Below, one piece after another: positions 25,429 to 33,408 of a DNA stretch of 64,000 bases (position 1 is the first letter of the stretch; every line of letters begins with the position of its first letter). The position numbers and the translations under genes are program-made. This DNA comes from Deltaproteobacteria bacterium (GTDB lineage: Bacteria > Desulfobacterota > Syntrophia > Syntrophales > JACQWR01): NCBI GenBank assembly GCA_026388415.1, contig JAPLJV010000023.1, positions 1 through 64,000 on the forward strand, in the 5' to 3' direction. The notes beneath the pieces are model-generated. The model had not been told where the DNA came from. It did not search any database and saw only the letters and a list, made by a program, of their open reading frames with translations.

Positions 25429-26313
25429 ATGAATGCACCCATCCAGATGCATGAAGACCCCTTACTGTTCCGGGAGGACATGAACTTCACGGCGACCCAG
25501 ACCAGGTTTCTGCCCCGCCTGATCGAAAAGGATTATTTTTGCACGCTCCTGCTCAACTATCTGGCCGCGGCGGATGCTACGCTGATTTTCAAGGGCGGGA
25601 CATGCCTGGCCAAGGTGCATGCCGAATTCTACCGCCTCAGCGAAGACCTGGACTTCGTCATTCCCGCGCCCTGCGACGCCCCCCGGTCCCAACGGCGTGC
25701 CCTGGCGACCCGCCTGAAAGAGGCGGCCGGAAGGATCGAAGCGGACCTGAAGCCCTTCCGGATCGTCGAGCCGCTGAGAGGTGCGAACAACTCGACCCAA
25801 TACGTCGCCTGCATCGGTTATCAATCGCTACTCAGCGGGCAGGAGGAGACCATCAAGATCGAGGTAGGGCTCCGCGAGCCTTTGCTGATGCCTGTCTCCA
25901 ACAGCATGGCGAGGACGCTCTTGCTTAACCCCATCTCGGGCCAGCCGATGGTGCCGGCCTTTCCCGTTTCCTGCATCTCCAGGGAAGAGGCGATGGCTGA
26001 AAAGTTGCGGGCGGCCCTGTCACGGCGCGACGTGGCGATCCGCGATTTCTACGATATCGACCATGCTGTCCGAAAGATGGATCTGGATCCCCGGGAACGG
26101 TCCTTCATCGCGATGGTCCACCGGAAGCTCTCCGTTCCTGGCAACGATCCGGTCGATGTATCCGACAGTCGTCTGGCGGAGCTTCGGCTGCAACTCGTTT
26201 CTCAGTTGAAGCCCGTCCTGCGCGAGCAGGACTTCCAGGCATTCGATCTCGAATCCGTTTTCCAGGAAGTGGGGGCGGTGGCCTCCCTGCTGGCAAAAAA
26301 CAACTCTGCATGA
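25429..26313 (+). CDS. abiEii: AbiEii-type nucleotidyltransferase toxin
   Basis: 294 residues. The nucleotidyltransferase core is LIFKGGTCLAKVHAEFYRLSEDLDFVIP: the GG motif followed by the two catalytic aspartates in EDLDF. KIEVGLREPLL and later SREEAMAEKLRAALSRRDVAIRDFYDI complete the family pattern. Enzymes of this group transfer nucleotides to tRNA or other targets and stop growth during phage infection. It begins one base after the abiEi stop. Catalytic residues are all present, so it appears functional. Confidence 0.88.
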   Translation: MNAPIQMHEDPLLFREDMNFTATQTRFLPRLIEKDYFCTLLLNYLAAADATLIFKGGTCLAKVHAEFYRLSEDLDFVIPAPCDAPRSQRRALATRLKEAAGRIEADLKPFRIVEPLRGANNSTQYVACIGYQSLLSGQEETIKIEVGLREPLLMPVSNSMARTLLLNPISGQPMVPAFPVSCISREEAMAEKLRAALSRRDVAIRDFYDIDHAVRKMDLDPRERSFIAMVHRKLSVPGNDPVDVSDSRLAELRLQLVSQLKPVLREQDFQAFDLESVFQEVGAVASLLAKNNSA

Positions 26314-26349
26314 TGTCATAATGACACTGTATGGTGTTGCATAATGACA
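26314..26349. promoter_or_regulatory. Palindrome and repeat upstream of hsdM
   Basis: tgtcataatgaca at 26314-26326 is a perfect 13-base palindrome directly after the abiEii stop. Its right part recurs as cataatgaca at 26340-26349. It could be an operator controlling hsdM, which must now be transcribed separately or by read-through from abiE. No clear -35/-10 pair accompanies it. Confidence 0.4.
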
Positions 26350-26403
26350 AACCACCTTCCATCGGAAGATTAATGGAATAAGTTTTAACGAGGCATCACT
26401 CCT

Positions 26404-27882
26404 ATGAACGACAACGCATCAAGCATCATCTCCAAGGTCTGGAGCTTCTGCAACACCCTGCGCGATGATGGCGTGGGCTACGGCGATTATCTGGAACAGC
26501 TCACGTACCTCCTCTTTCTGAAACTGGCCGATGAGTTTTCCCGGCCGCCCTACAACCGCCCGTTACTGATGCCGAAGACCTATGATTGGGAAAGTCTCAC
26601 TTCAAGAAAGGGCGCGGAGCTGGAGCTGCATTACAGCAAGTTGCTGCGGGAGTTGGGGCAGCAAAAGGGCATCCTCGGGCAGATCTTCACGAAATCCCAG
26701 AACAAGATCCAGGACCCGGCCAAGCTCTCCCGGCTCATCGACATGATCGACAAGGAGCAGTGGAGCACGATGGGGACGGACGTCAAAGGCAAGATTTACG
26801 AAGGCCTCCTGGAGAAAAACGCCGAAGACACCAAGAGCGGCGCCGGGCAGTACTTCACGCCACGGCCGCTGATCAAGGCGATGGTGGAATGCCTCCGGCC
26901 CGAACCCCTGAAGACCATTGCCGATCCGGCCTGCGGCACGGGCGGGTTTTTCCTGGCCGCCTACGACTATATCGCGGCTCATAAAGGAATCGACAAAGAA
27001 GATAAAGGATTTCTGAAATACCAGACCTTCTACGGCAACGAGATCGTGGCGGGCGCCCGCCGGCTGGCCCTCATGAATATGTTTCTCCACAATATCGGCG
27101 ATATCGACTCGGAAACCTTCATTTCGCCCACCGATTCCCTCGTGGCCGACTCGGGCCTGCGCGTGGATTACGTTCTGACCAATCCGCCTTTCGGGAAGAA
27201 GAGCAGCATGACCTTCACGAACGAGGAAGGCGAGCAGGAGAAGGAAGACCTCACCTATAACCGCCAGGACTTCTGGGCGACGACGAGCAACAAGCAACTC
27301 AACTTTGTCCAGCACATCCGCACAATGCTTAAAACAACGGGCAAGGCCGCCGTGGTCGTCCCCGACAATGTCCTCTTCGAAGGCGGGGCCGGGGAAACGG
27401 TCCGGAAACGGCTGCTCGAAACCATGGATCTCCATACCATCCTGCGCCTGCCGACAGGTATTTTCTATGCTCAGGGCGTCAAGGCGAATGTCCTGTTCTT
27501 CGATGCCCAACCCGCCGCCAAGGAACCCTGGACAAAGGAGATCTGGTATTACGATTACCGCACAAACATCCATCACACCCTGAAAAAGAATCCCCTGAAA
27601 TTGGAGGATTTGCGGGATTTTATTGAATGCTACCAGCCCGAAAACCGCCATACCCGCAAGGAAACATGGCACCCGGAAGCCAATCCCGAAGGCCAGTGGC
27701 GCAAGTTCACCTATGACGAAATCGTCAACCGCGACAAAACCAGCCTGGACATCTTCTGGCTGAGAGACAAAAGCCTGGCCGACTTGGACAATCTGCCGGA
27801 CCCCGACGTACTGGCCAACGACATTATCGAAAACCTCGAAGCAGCAGTTGCCAGTTTTAAAGAAATTGCGCAGAGAATTTAG
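26404..27882 (+). CDS. hsdM: Type I restriction-modification methyltransferase subunit M
   Basis: 492 residues. The N-terminal helical domain is followed by the adenine-N6 methyltransferase fold: the S-adenosylmethionine site DPACGTGGFFLAAYDYI (about 174-190) and the catalytic motif NPPF at 260-263. GQYFTPRPLIKAMVE is the conserved HsdM segment before it. It methylates adenine in the site chosen by HsdS and is needed for both modification and cutting. It follows the abiE pair by 90 bases rather than sitting beside hsdS. Length and motifs are complete. Confidence 0.95.
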   Translation: MNDNASSIISKVWSFCNTLRDDGVGYGDYLEQLTYLLFLKLADEFSRPPYNRPLLMPKTYDWESLTSRKGAELELHYSKLLRELGQQKGILGQIFTKSQNKIQDPAKLSRLIDMIDKEQWSTMGTDVKGKIYEGLLEKNAEDTKSGAGQYFTPRPLIKAMVECLRPEPLKTIADPACGTGGFFLAAYDYIAAHKGIDKEDKGFLKYQTFYGNEIVAGARRLALMNMFLHNIGDIDSETFISPTDSLVADSGLRVDYVLTNPPFGKKSSMTFTNEEGEQEKEDLTYNRQDFWATTSNKQLNFVQHIRTMLKTTGKAAVVVPDNVLFEGGAGETVRKRLLETMDLHTILRLPTGIFYAQGVKANVLFFDAQPAAKEPWTKEIWYYDYRTNIHHTLKKNPLKLEDLRDFIECYQPENRHTRKETWHPEANPEGQWRKFTYDEIVNRDKTSLDIFWLRDKSLADLDNLPDPDVLANDIIENLEAAVASFKEIAQRI

Positions 27883-28338
27883 AGGCAGGCGAGTGAAAGG
27901 AGGTCCGCGCCGGGGCGTCAAATGAGAGGAATAATTTGCATGAAAATGATCGGCAATGTCGGAGTATTATTAATTATATCATGTTGATAAGTTAGTTCAG
28001 CGCGCTGAACTGGCCTCCCGATGGGGGCCGGTCTAAGGGCTATCATTTTGGTGTATAGGATTGATTGAAGCGCACTGCCATTGCCGATATTCATGGTTGC
28101 TGTAGGAGCCATTTTGGCTTGATAAATCCTTTCCCGGAATAGATATATTGCGCATGATCTGATATTACAGATGTAGCATTAAGTGAAATTGGAAATTGTC
28201 CAATGATAATACTTGTAATATTTTTGACTGAATAGCACTGTAATCGGGCAAGTTGCGCGAACCGCTCAACTCGCCGTTATCTGGCACAGGATAGGTGATA
28301 AAATTTAATGAGTGGTCTCAAGAATACAACGGAATACA
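27883..28338. other. AT-rich intergenic region with a palindrome
   Basis: About 450 bases with no gene I can support. It contains an 18-base perfect palindrome followed at once by a second stem-loop (see the next entry), and marks the point where GC-rich restriction genes give way to AT-rich sequence. A 64-codon minus-strand frame (27918-28112) has no recognisable domain. This may be a junction left by an earlier insertion. Confidence 0.4.
27994..28029. repeat. Perfect palindrome plus adjoining hairpin
   Basis: agttcagcgcgctgaact (18 bases) is its own reverse complement. It is followed without a gap by ggcctcccgatgggggcc, a second hairpin with one G-T pair. The tandem arrangement suggests the end of a mobile element or a binding site, but I could not name one. 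Confidence 0.6.
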
Positions 28339-29613
28339 ATGAAAAACACTTTATTTGATATTCACAACGCTGATGCTCGAAACGTGGCTGACTACATTTA
28401 CGGAGAATTGATTACAACATCGATCACTTCCCCCCCGTATTTTGATATGAAAGATTACGGAGCAGACGATCAAATAGGTTTTGGTCAAAGCTATCATCAG
28501 TACTTGGAAGACTTAAAGATAGTCTTTTCAAGTATCTACAAGGTTACAAAGAATGATGGAACATTATGGATTATTATCGATACATTCAAGGACAAAAATG
28601 GGGTGGTCCTCCTACCTTTCGATTTGGCCTCAAAGTTAAAAGAAATTGGCTGGATGCTTCAGGACATTATCATCTGGAAAAAGGACAAAACTGTACCTTG
28701 GTCATCAGCAGGATTTGTTCAGCGAAAATTTGAGTACATTTTGTTTTTCTCGAAATCGAAAAACTTCAAGTACCATCGCGATAGAGTACGAATCTATGAC
28801 ACGAAACACCTTAAAAAATGGTGGGTTAGGTATCCTGAGCGGTATAACCCAAAGGGTAAAGCATTGGATGAAGTCTGGGAATTTTCCATTCCAACACAGG
28901 GATCTTGGGGTGATAAGTACATCAGACATTTTTGTCCTCTGCCTACTGACATGATTGGAAATATAATACAACTTACAACGGATGAAGGTGATATTGTTTT
29001 GGACCCGTTTTCTGGAAGTGGTTCGGTTTTAGTACAAGCAGCCTACATGAAAAGGAAATATGTGGGTTTTGAGATAAATACGAAATATATTCAAATGTTT
29101 AAGACTTATCGGCAGAAAACCTTAGCAAGTGGCACCAAAAAATACGAACAATTACAAGCTGATACTTCTAAGCAAGACGACTTCGAAAATATAATCCTGA
29201 AACTTCGTTGTTTGAAATACGCACGAGTCTTATACAACAAGACAGGAAAGCTTTTTGACACAAATCCAATCAAATATATTGTCGTTGACGATCTCGGTTA
29301 TAGTCAGGAAACGAATAAACTGAAGAAAGTGCGATATTCCATCATTTATAACCATAACCTTATATGTAGTAATGAATTCATCTCAATATTGCATGGGATG
29401 AGCACTGTTACCCCTCTTTCCAAATTTGGAATTGAGCCCGTAATAGAGCTAAAAAGCCATGTGGAGGACATTCATGGTGGTAAATCGTTGTATGGATATA
29501 CAAGCAGTAATACAAATAACACAATTGGAGAGGTGAACATAGGCGCTATCCCTCCAAAAGCACATATTCTTAGTCATATAAAAGTTGCAGTAGTCGAAAG
29601 TGATTTTGAATGA
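28339..29613 (+). CDS. DNA methyltransferase (N4-cytosine / N6-adenine type)
   Basis: 424 residues from the ATG at 28339 (a GTG at 28312 would add nine). The order of motifs marks the beta class: catalytic SPPY early (about 31-34 by this start), then the S-adenosylmethionine site LDPFSGSGSVLVQAA near 220. It should modify an exocyclic amino group in a short DNA site. The C-terminal 160 residues lie beyond the catalytic domain, have no motif I know, and may be a recognition domain. The gene is AT-rich and Lys/Ile/Asn-rich, unlike the hsd genes beside it, suggesting separate transfer. The DGQHR gene begins nine bases after its stop. Confidence 0.85.
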   Translation: MKNTLFDIHNADARNVADYIYGELITTSITSPPYFDMKDYGADDQIGFGQSYHQYLEDLKIVFSSIYKVTKNDGTLWIIIDTFKDKNGVVLLPFDLASKLKEIGWMLQDIIIWKKDKTVPWSSAGFVQRKFEYILFFSKSKNFKYHRDRVRIYDTKHLKKWWVRYPERYNPKGKALDEVWEFSIPTQGSWGDKYIRHFCPLPTDMIGNIIQLTTDEGDIVLDPFSGSGSVLVQAAYMKRKYVGFEINTKYIQMFKTYRQKTLASGTKKYEQLQADTSKQDDFENIILKLRCLKYARVLYNKTGKLFDTNPIKYIVVDDLGYSQETNKLKKVRYSIIYNHNLICSNEFISILHGMSTVTPLSKFGIEPVIELKSHVEDIHGGKSLYGYTSSNTNNTIGEVNIGAIPPKAHILSHIKVAVVESDFE

Positions 29614-29622
29614 AGGAATCTT

Positions 29623-31383
29623 ATGGCAAAAGCTAAGAAGAGATCCAAGAAAAAACTGACGGAACAAGAGAAAGAACAAAGACTACAAAAACAGGAAATT
29701 CGAAGGCTACTACACAATATAGGTTTTAGTAGGGTCACCGGAATCTCCGGTAAAGAATTTGTGTACGACGAAAGGACATCAGAAATTGATGATGCCTTTC
29801 ATTATGAAAATATCTTGTTGCTAATTGAATATACGACGCAGGCTAAGCCTGGAAATCATTTGATTGGTAAAAAGATTATATATGACAAGATCAATCTTTC
29901 TCATGTCAATTTCATTGAGTTCTTACTTAAAGATAATAAGTTTAAAAACTTTGCCGAGTATTTCAATAACTCCGTTCTAAAGAATTACACCACAAAGCAG
30001 ATTCAAGTCAGGACAGTGTATTGTTCAAGACACCCTATTTCCAAAGAGCATCGGGATCAGATTAATGGTGTATGCTTGTTGAATTACCCGATCGTGAAGT
30101 ATTTTGAGAGAATTGCCAAGGCAATTAAGAGGTCAGCGAGATATGAGTTCTTTCAATTCTTGAAAACTGATTATAATAAATTCAGTGAGAATATTACAAG
30201 GGGACACCTTGGCAGTAATACAAAGTTTTCCGGTCACATACTGCCAGAAGAACACAGTAAATACAAAGAGGGATACAAGATCATTTCTTTCTATATCGAT
30301 GCCGCTTCACTGATGCAGCGCGCATACGTGCTCAGGAGAGATGGTTGGAATAATGTTGGTACAATTGGGTTTTACCAGCGTATGTTTTCAGCAGATAAGA
30401 TCTCCAAAATGAGAAGCTATCTGTATGAAAAAGATAGAGTATTTGTTAATAATATCATCGCTGTTTTGCCAAGAGAAAAAATAAAATTGTACGGTGAAAA
30501 CAAAAAAGAAATCTCAGTGGGGAAGGATGGTAACTTCATAAACACCGACACAACAAGTGTGCAACCGACCCTGGTAGAGATTGACAATGATACGAATATA
30601 ATTGGAATTGTTGACGGCCAGCATAGACTCTATTCTTATCATGAAGGTACCGATAAATTTGAAGAGAAAATAGCGCGGCTGCGAAAGGTTCAGAACCTTC
30701 TAGTCACTGGAATTCTATACCCTGAGACTGAAAATAAGGAAGAAAAACTGAAATTTGAAGCGGAATTGTTTCTGGAAATCAATTCTAATCAGACAAATGC
30801 GGGCTCAGAACTTAAACAGGAGATAGAATTGATGATAGCTCCTTTCTCTTCAATTTCGGTCGCAAAGTCAATTCTAAATGCATTGAACGAGTCTGGTCCA
30901 TTAGAGAACTTGTTTGAGCAGCATTTCTATGAAAAAGGTAGGTTGAAGACCGCTTCTATAATCAGCTATGGCTTGAAGCCTCTTGTCAAATTTGATGGTG
31001 ACGATAGCCTATATAAGATTTGGACCCATCCCGACAAAAGCAGCCTTATAAATCATAATAATTATGTTCTATTAAATGCATATAAAGAATTTTGCGTCGA
31101 CGAAATTAGGAAGATTTTCATTGGCTTCAAAAACAACGTTGATGGTGACTCATGGACATCAGAACGATTGAATCCCAATGGCATTCTTAGAGTCACTGCT
31201 ATTAATGGCATCATCAATTGCCTCCGCCTACTAATTGAGAATGACAAAACCGAAGATATGGATTATTACAAGAAAAAACTCAAAGGTATTGCGGAGTTTC
31301 CTTTCAAGGATTACAAATCCAGTCAATACAGAAAAATGGGCGAAGAAATATATCGGCAATTCTTCAATGATGGGAAAATATAG
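29623..31383 (+). CDS. DGQHR-domain protein with possible nuclease-like N-terminus
   Basis: 586 residues. The motif IVDGQHRLYSYHEG at about 329-342 identifies the DGQHR domain, seen in DndB and DpdB, the regulators or partners of DNA phosphorothioate and deazaguanine systems. The N-terminus starts with a very basic segment (AKKRSKKKLTEQEKEQR). Residues 48-75 read YDERTSEIDDAFHYENILLL and then IEYTTQAK, a spacing of acidic residues (Glu54, Asp56, Glu69) and Lys75 like a PD-(D/E)xK nuclease core; this is my inference. It is cotranscribed with the methyltransferase. Together they look like a modification enzyme plus a target-sensing or cutting partner. Confidence 0.75.
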   Translation: MAKAKKRSKKKLTEQEKEQRLQKQEIRRLLHNIGFSRVTGISGKEFVYDERTSEIDDAFHYENILLLIEYTTQAKPGNHLIGKKIIYDKINLSHVNFIEFLLKDNKFKNFAEYFNNSVLKNYTTKQIQVRTVYCSRHPISKEHRDQINGVCLLNYPIVKYFERIAKAIKRSARYEFFQFLKTDYNKFSENITRGHLGSNTKFSGHILPEEHSKYKEGYKIISFYIDAASLMQRAYVLRRDGWNNVGTIGFYQRMFSADKISKMRSYLYEKDRVFVNNIIAVLPREKIKLYGENKKEISVGKDGNFINTDTTSVQPTLVEIDNDTNIIGIVDGQHRLYSYHEGTDKFEEKIARLRKVQNLLVTGILYPETENKEEKLKFEAELFLEINSNQTNAGSELKQEIELMIAPFSSISVAKSILNALNESGPLENLFEQHFYEKGRLKTASIISYGLKPLVKFDGDDSLYKIWTHPDKSSLINHNNYVLLNAYKEFCVDEIRKIFIGFKNNVDGDSWTSERLNPNGILRVTAINGIINCLRLLIENDKTEDMDYYKKKLKGIAEFPFKDYKSSQYRKMGEEIYRQFFNDGKI

Positions 31384-31432
31384 GGACACTTCCTCCATTT
31401 TATAAAGATTACTTGGTATAGGAAGTATCCCT
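31382..31432. repeat. Long-range inverted repeat after the DGQHR gene
   Basis: agggacacttcct (31382-31394) pairs with aggaagtatccct (31420-31432) with one mismatch across a 25-base AT-rich loop. It overlaps the last base pair of the DGQHR stop and may end the methyltransferase transcript. Confidence 0.5.
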
Positions 31433-31452
31433 GACTTTCATAGGAAGGTATC

Positions 31453-31722
31453 ATGAAATTTGAGTGGGACAAAGATAAAGAGAGAAGGAACATAAGAAAA
31501 CACGCAATTTCTTTTGACGAAGCCGTCACCGTGTTCTATGACCCCTTATCGGCAACGATTGCTGACCCGGACCACTCCATCGAAGAGGTCCGATTAATCA
31601 CTATTGGTTATTCATCCCAAGGACGCCTGTTCGTTATATCGCACACGGAACGAGGCGAGGCGATACGGATTATCAGTGCACGTCCTGCAACTATTTTAGA
31701 GAGGAAAAGACATGAAAACTAA
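31453..31722 (+). CDS. brnT: BrnT-family toxin
   Basis: 89 residues, normal for BrnT. It opens MKFEWDKDKERRNIRKHAIS and contains FDEAVTVFYDP, and ends IRIISARPATILERKRHEN, all family signatures. BrnT is a RelE-fold ribonuclease that blocks translation. It lies upstream of its antitoxin, as is usual for this family, and overlaps it by 11 bases. The ribosome site is aggaagg. Confidence 0.9.
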   Translation: MKFEWDKDKERRNIRKHAISFDEAVTVFYDPLSATIADPDHSIEEVRLITIGYSSQGRLFVISHTERGEAIRIISARPATILERKRHEN

Positions 31723-31966
31723 AACTATAGAGGAACTGCGTCCCGAATATGAATTCGATTATTCGAAGGCCGTTCGTGGTAAGTATTTCAAGCGACTGCT
31801 GGAGGAAGGCGCGAATGTAGCCGTCCTCGAACCTGAAATAGCCAAGGTGTTTACCAGCTCGACTGCTGTGAATGATGCCTTAAGGTCTCTCCTTGAAATT
31901 ACAAGATCAACACAGCGCCTAACGAAGCACTCAACCGGACGCGCTAAAAAAATGCGCGCCCTTTAG
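31712..31966 (+). CDS. Antitoxin of the BrnT pair
   Basis: 84 residues. The first 63 (MKTKTIEELRPEYEFDYSKA, then VRGKYFKRLLEEGANVAVLE, up to VNDALRSLLEI) match the antitoxins that accompany BrnT toxins and probably form a dimeric DNA-binding fold. The last 20 residues (TRSTQRLTKHSTGRAKKMRA) look like read-through of non-coding sequence: they lie in an attC-like inverted repeat. The original gene probably stopped earlier, and insertion into a cassette junction changed its end. It should neutralise BrnT and repress the operon. Confidence 0.8.
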   Translation: MKTKTIEELRPEYEFDYSKAVRGKYFKRLLEEGANVAVLEPEIAKVFTSSTAVNDALRSLLEITRSTQRLTKHSTGRAKKMRAL

Positions 31967-31980
31967 CTTTGTCGTTGTGT
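31909..31980 (+). repeat. attC-like inverted repeat (possible integron cassette end)
   Basis: gcgcctaacgaagcactcaa at the left, an inner stem (ggacgcgc with gcgcgcc around a taaaaaaat loop), and tttgtcgttgtgt at the right give the layout of an integron attC site. The left core CCTAAC fits; the right core GTTGTGT departs from the consensus at one or two bases. No integron integrase is in the window. Support is suggestive only. Confidence 0.35.
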
Positions 31981-32082
31981 ACTGAAAAAGAACTAGCCTC
32001 ACTCGGTTTGCATCATTGTTTGCTTCATAAATCAATCTTAGGATGCAAACCAAGCCCGCGGGAAAAACCGGGAGGCACCCAC

Positions 32083-32250
32083 ATGGTTTATGAAGCTCAA
32101 AAAACAGAGCACACCGGCCCAAAGAAAGGGCGCGGCGCTTACTGGGGCCGGAAGCAAGCGGCCAAGAAGGAATCCAACCGGGTGCGGCGGGAGGCCGACA
32201 AGAATGAATCAAAACCGGTAACTGATTCTGATGGAAAATCAAAGGAGTGA
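32083..32250 (+). CDS. Small basic hypothetical protein
   Basis: 55 residues from the ATG at 32083, with gggagg nine bases upstream; the longer frame from 31969 has no such site. It begins MVYEAQKTEHTGPKKGRGAY and is strongly charged (WGRKQAAKKESNRVRREADK). I recall similar small basic proteins in other bacterial genomes but know no function. It overlaps the Fic gene's first ATG by 20 bases. Confidence 0.6.
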   Translation: MVYEAQKTEHTGPKKGRGAYWGRKQAAKKESNRVRREADKNESKPVTDSDGKSKE

Positions 32251-33307
32251 TATTGTTGGTATGATGACACTAAAACAGTTCATTTCGGGTCTTGATACTA
32301 TACCCGCGACGACCTCATGGTATCTGGCCGACATCGGTGAAGCGAAAGGCAGGCAGGGGCTTTATACAAAGCAGTCGCCGCAGCGGTTGAAATCACTTAA
32401 AGAGCATGCCCTTATTGAAAGTGCGGTTTCATCCAACCGCATCGAAGGTGTTGAGGTCGAGAAAAAACGTATCGGTACCGTCATCTTTGGCAAGTCACTT
32501 CTTCACGATCGATCAGAGGAGGAGATTCGGGGTTATCGTGAAGCTCTCAATCTCATCCATGATAGCGGGGCAAAATTGTCCATTACGGAAGATACCTGCC
32601 GGAAGCTACACCGTCTGATGCGCGGCGAAATATGGGATGCCGGCAAATACAAGGAAAAAGACAGCGACATCATCGAAAAACGTCAGGATGGGACGTCCAG
32701 CATAAGATTTCGGACTGTTCCTGCCGGTAAAACTTCTTTCTATATGAAACAACTGATTGATTCATGGCAGGAATGCATTAGCGAAGCAAAGGTTCATCCT
32801 CTCATTACGCTGGCGGCATTCAACCTGGATTTTCTGTGCATCCATCCGTTCCGTGACGGAAACGGCAGAGTCTCCAGGCTGCTGATGCTTCTACAGTGCT
32901 ACCATCTGGACATCGGGGTCGGAAGATATATCAGCCTTGAACGTCTCATCGAGCAGAACAAAGAAAGATACTACGAAACATTAAGGCTGAGCTCAGAAGG
33001 CTGGCACGAAGGCAGACACGACCCGTGGCATTATATCAACTTTGTCTGTTTCATCCTTAAGAGCGCTTACACAGAATTTGAAGAAAGGCTGGCCCGTTTG
33101 CCACAACCAAGGGGTGAGAAGACAGCAATGATACAGGACGCAGTGAGAAGTTTTCCCGGTAATTTCAGTGTTGCCGATATCCAGGGGAAATGTCCCGGTA
33201 TCGGCATTGATATGATCCGCAGGGTGCTCAAAGACCTTCAGGTTCAAGAGGTTGTCGAATGTCTGGACCGCGGCAGAAATGCAAAATGGCATAAAACCGG
33301 GAATTAG
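32231..33307 (+). CDS. Fic-family AMP-transferase
   Basis: 358 residues from the first ATG; a second ATG at 32261 (MMTLKQFISG) is also possible, and aaaggag at 32241-32247 sits between them. The catalytic motif is HPFRDGNGRVSR at 205-216. The self-inhibitory helix with SSNRIEG at 67-73 precedes it, which makes it a class II Fic protein held in an off state. The C-terminal 70 residues look like a winged helix. It would transfer AMP to a target protein hydroxyl, and the built-in inhibitor replaces a separate antitoxin. Confidence 0.9.
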   Translation: MENQRSDIVGMMTLKQFISGLDTIPATTSWYLADIGEAKGRQGLYTKQSPQRLKSLKEHALIESAVSSNRIEGVEVEKKRIGTVIFGKSLLHDRSEEEIRGYREALNLIHDSGAKLSITEDTCRKLHRLMRGEIWDAGKYKEKDSDIIEKRQDGTSSIRFRTVPAGKTSFYMKQLIDSWQECISEAKVHPLITLAAFNLDFLCIHPFRDGNGRVSRLLMLLQCYHLDIGVGRYISLERLIEQNKERYYETLRLSSEGWHEGRHDPWHYINFVCFILKSAYTEFEERLARLPQPRGEKTAMIQDAVRSFPGNFSVADIQGKCPGIGIDMIRRVLKDLQVQEVVECLDRGRNAKWHKTGN

Positions 33308-33408
33308 GTAATAACAGATAATATAGGTAATAAATTAGGTAACAAGTTGAATCCAGCCAATCGCCGGGGAACCCGGATCTGGCTGATCTTTCCGTTCGGT
33401 GACAAGAT

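Noticed and set aside
26602-27921. 439-codon minus-strand frame opposite hsdM
   Set aside because: Codon shadow of hsdM; no motif and no ribosome site.
28240-28310. Second attC-like end upstream of the methyltransferase
   Set aside because: Only a right-hand core like cgccgttatc is seen, with no matching left core or stem.
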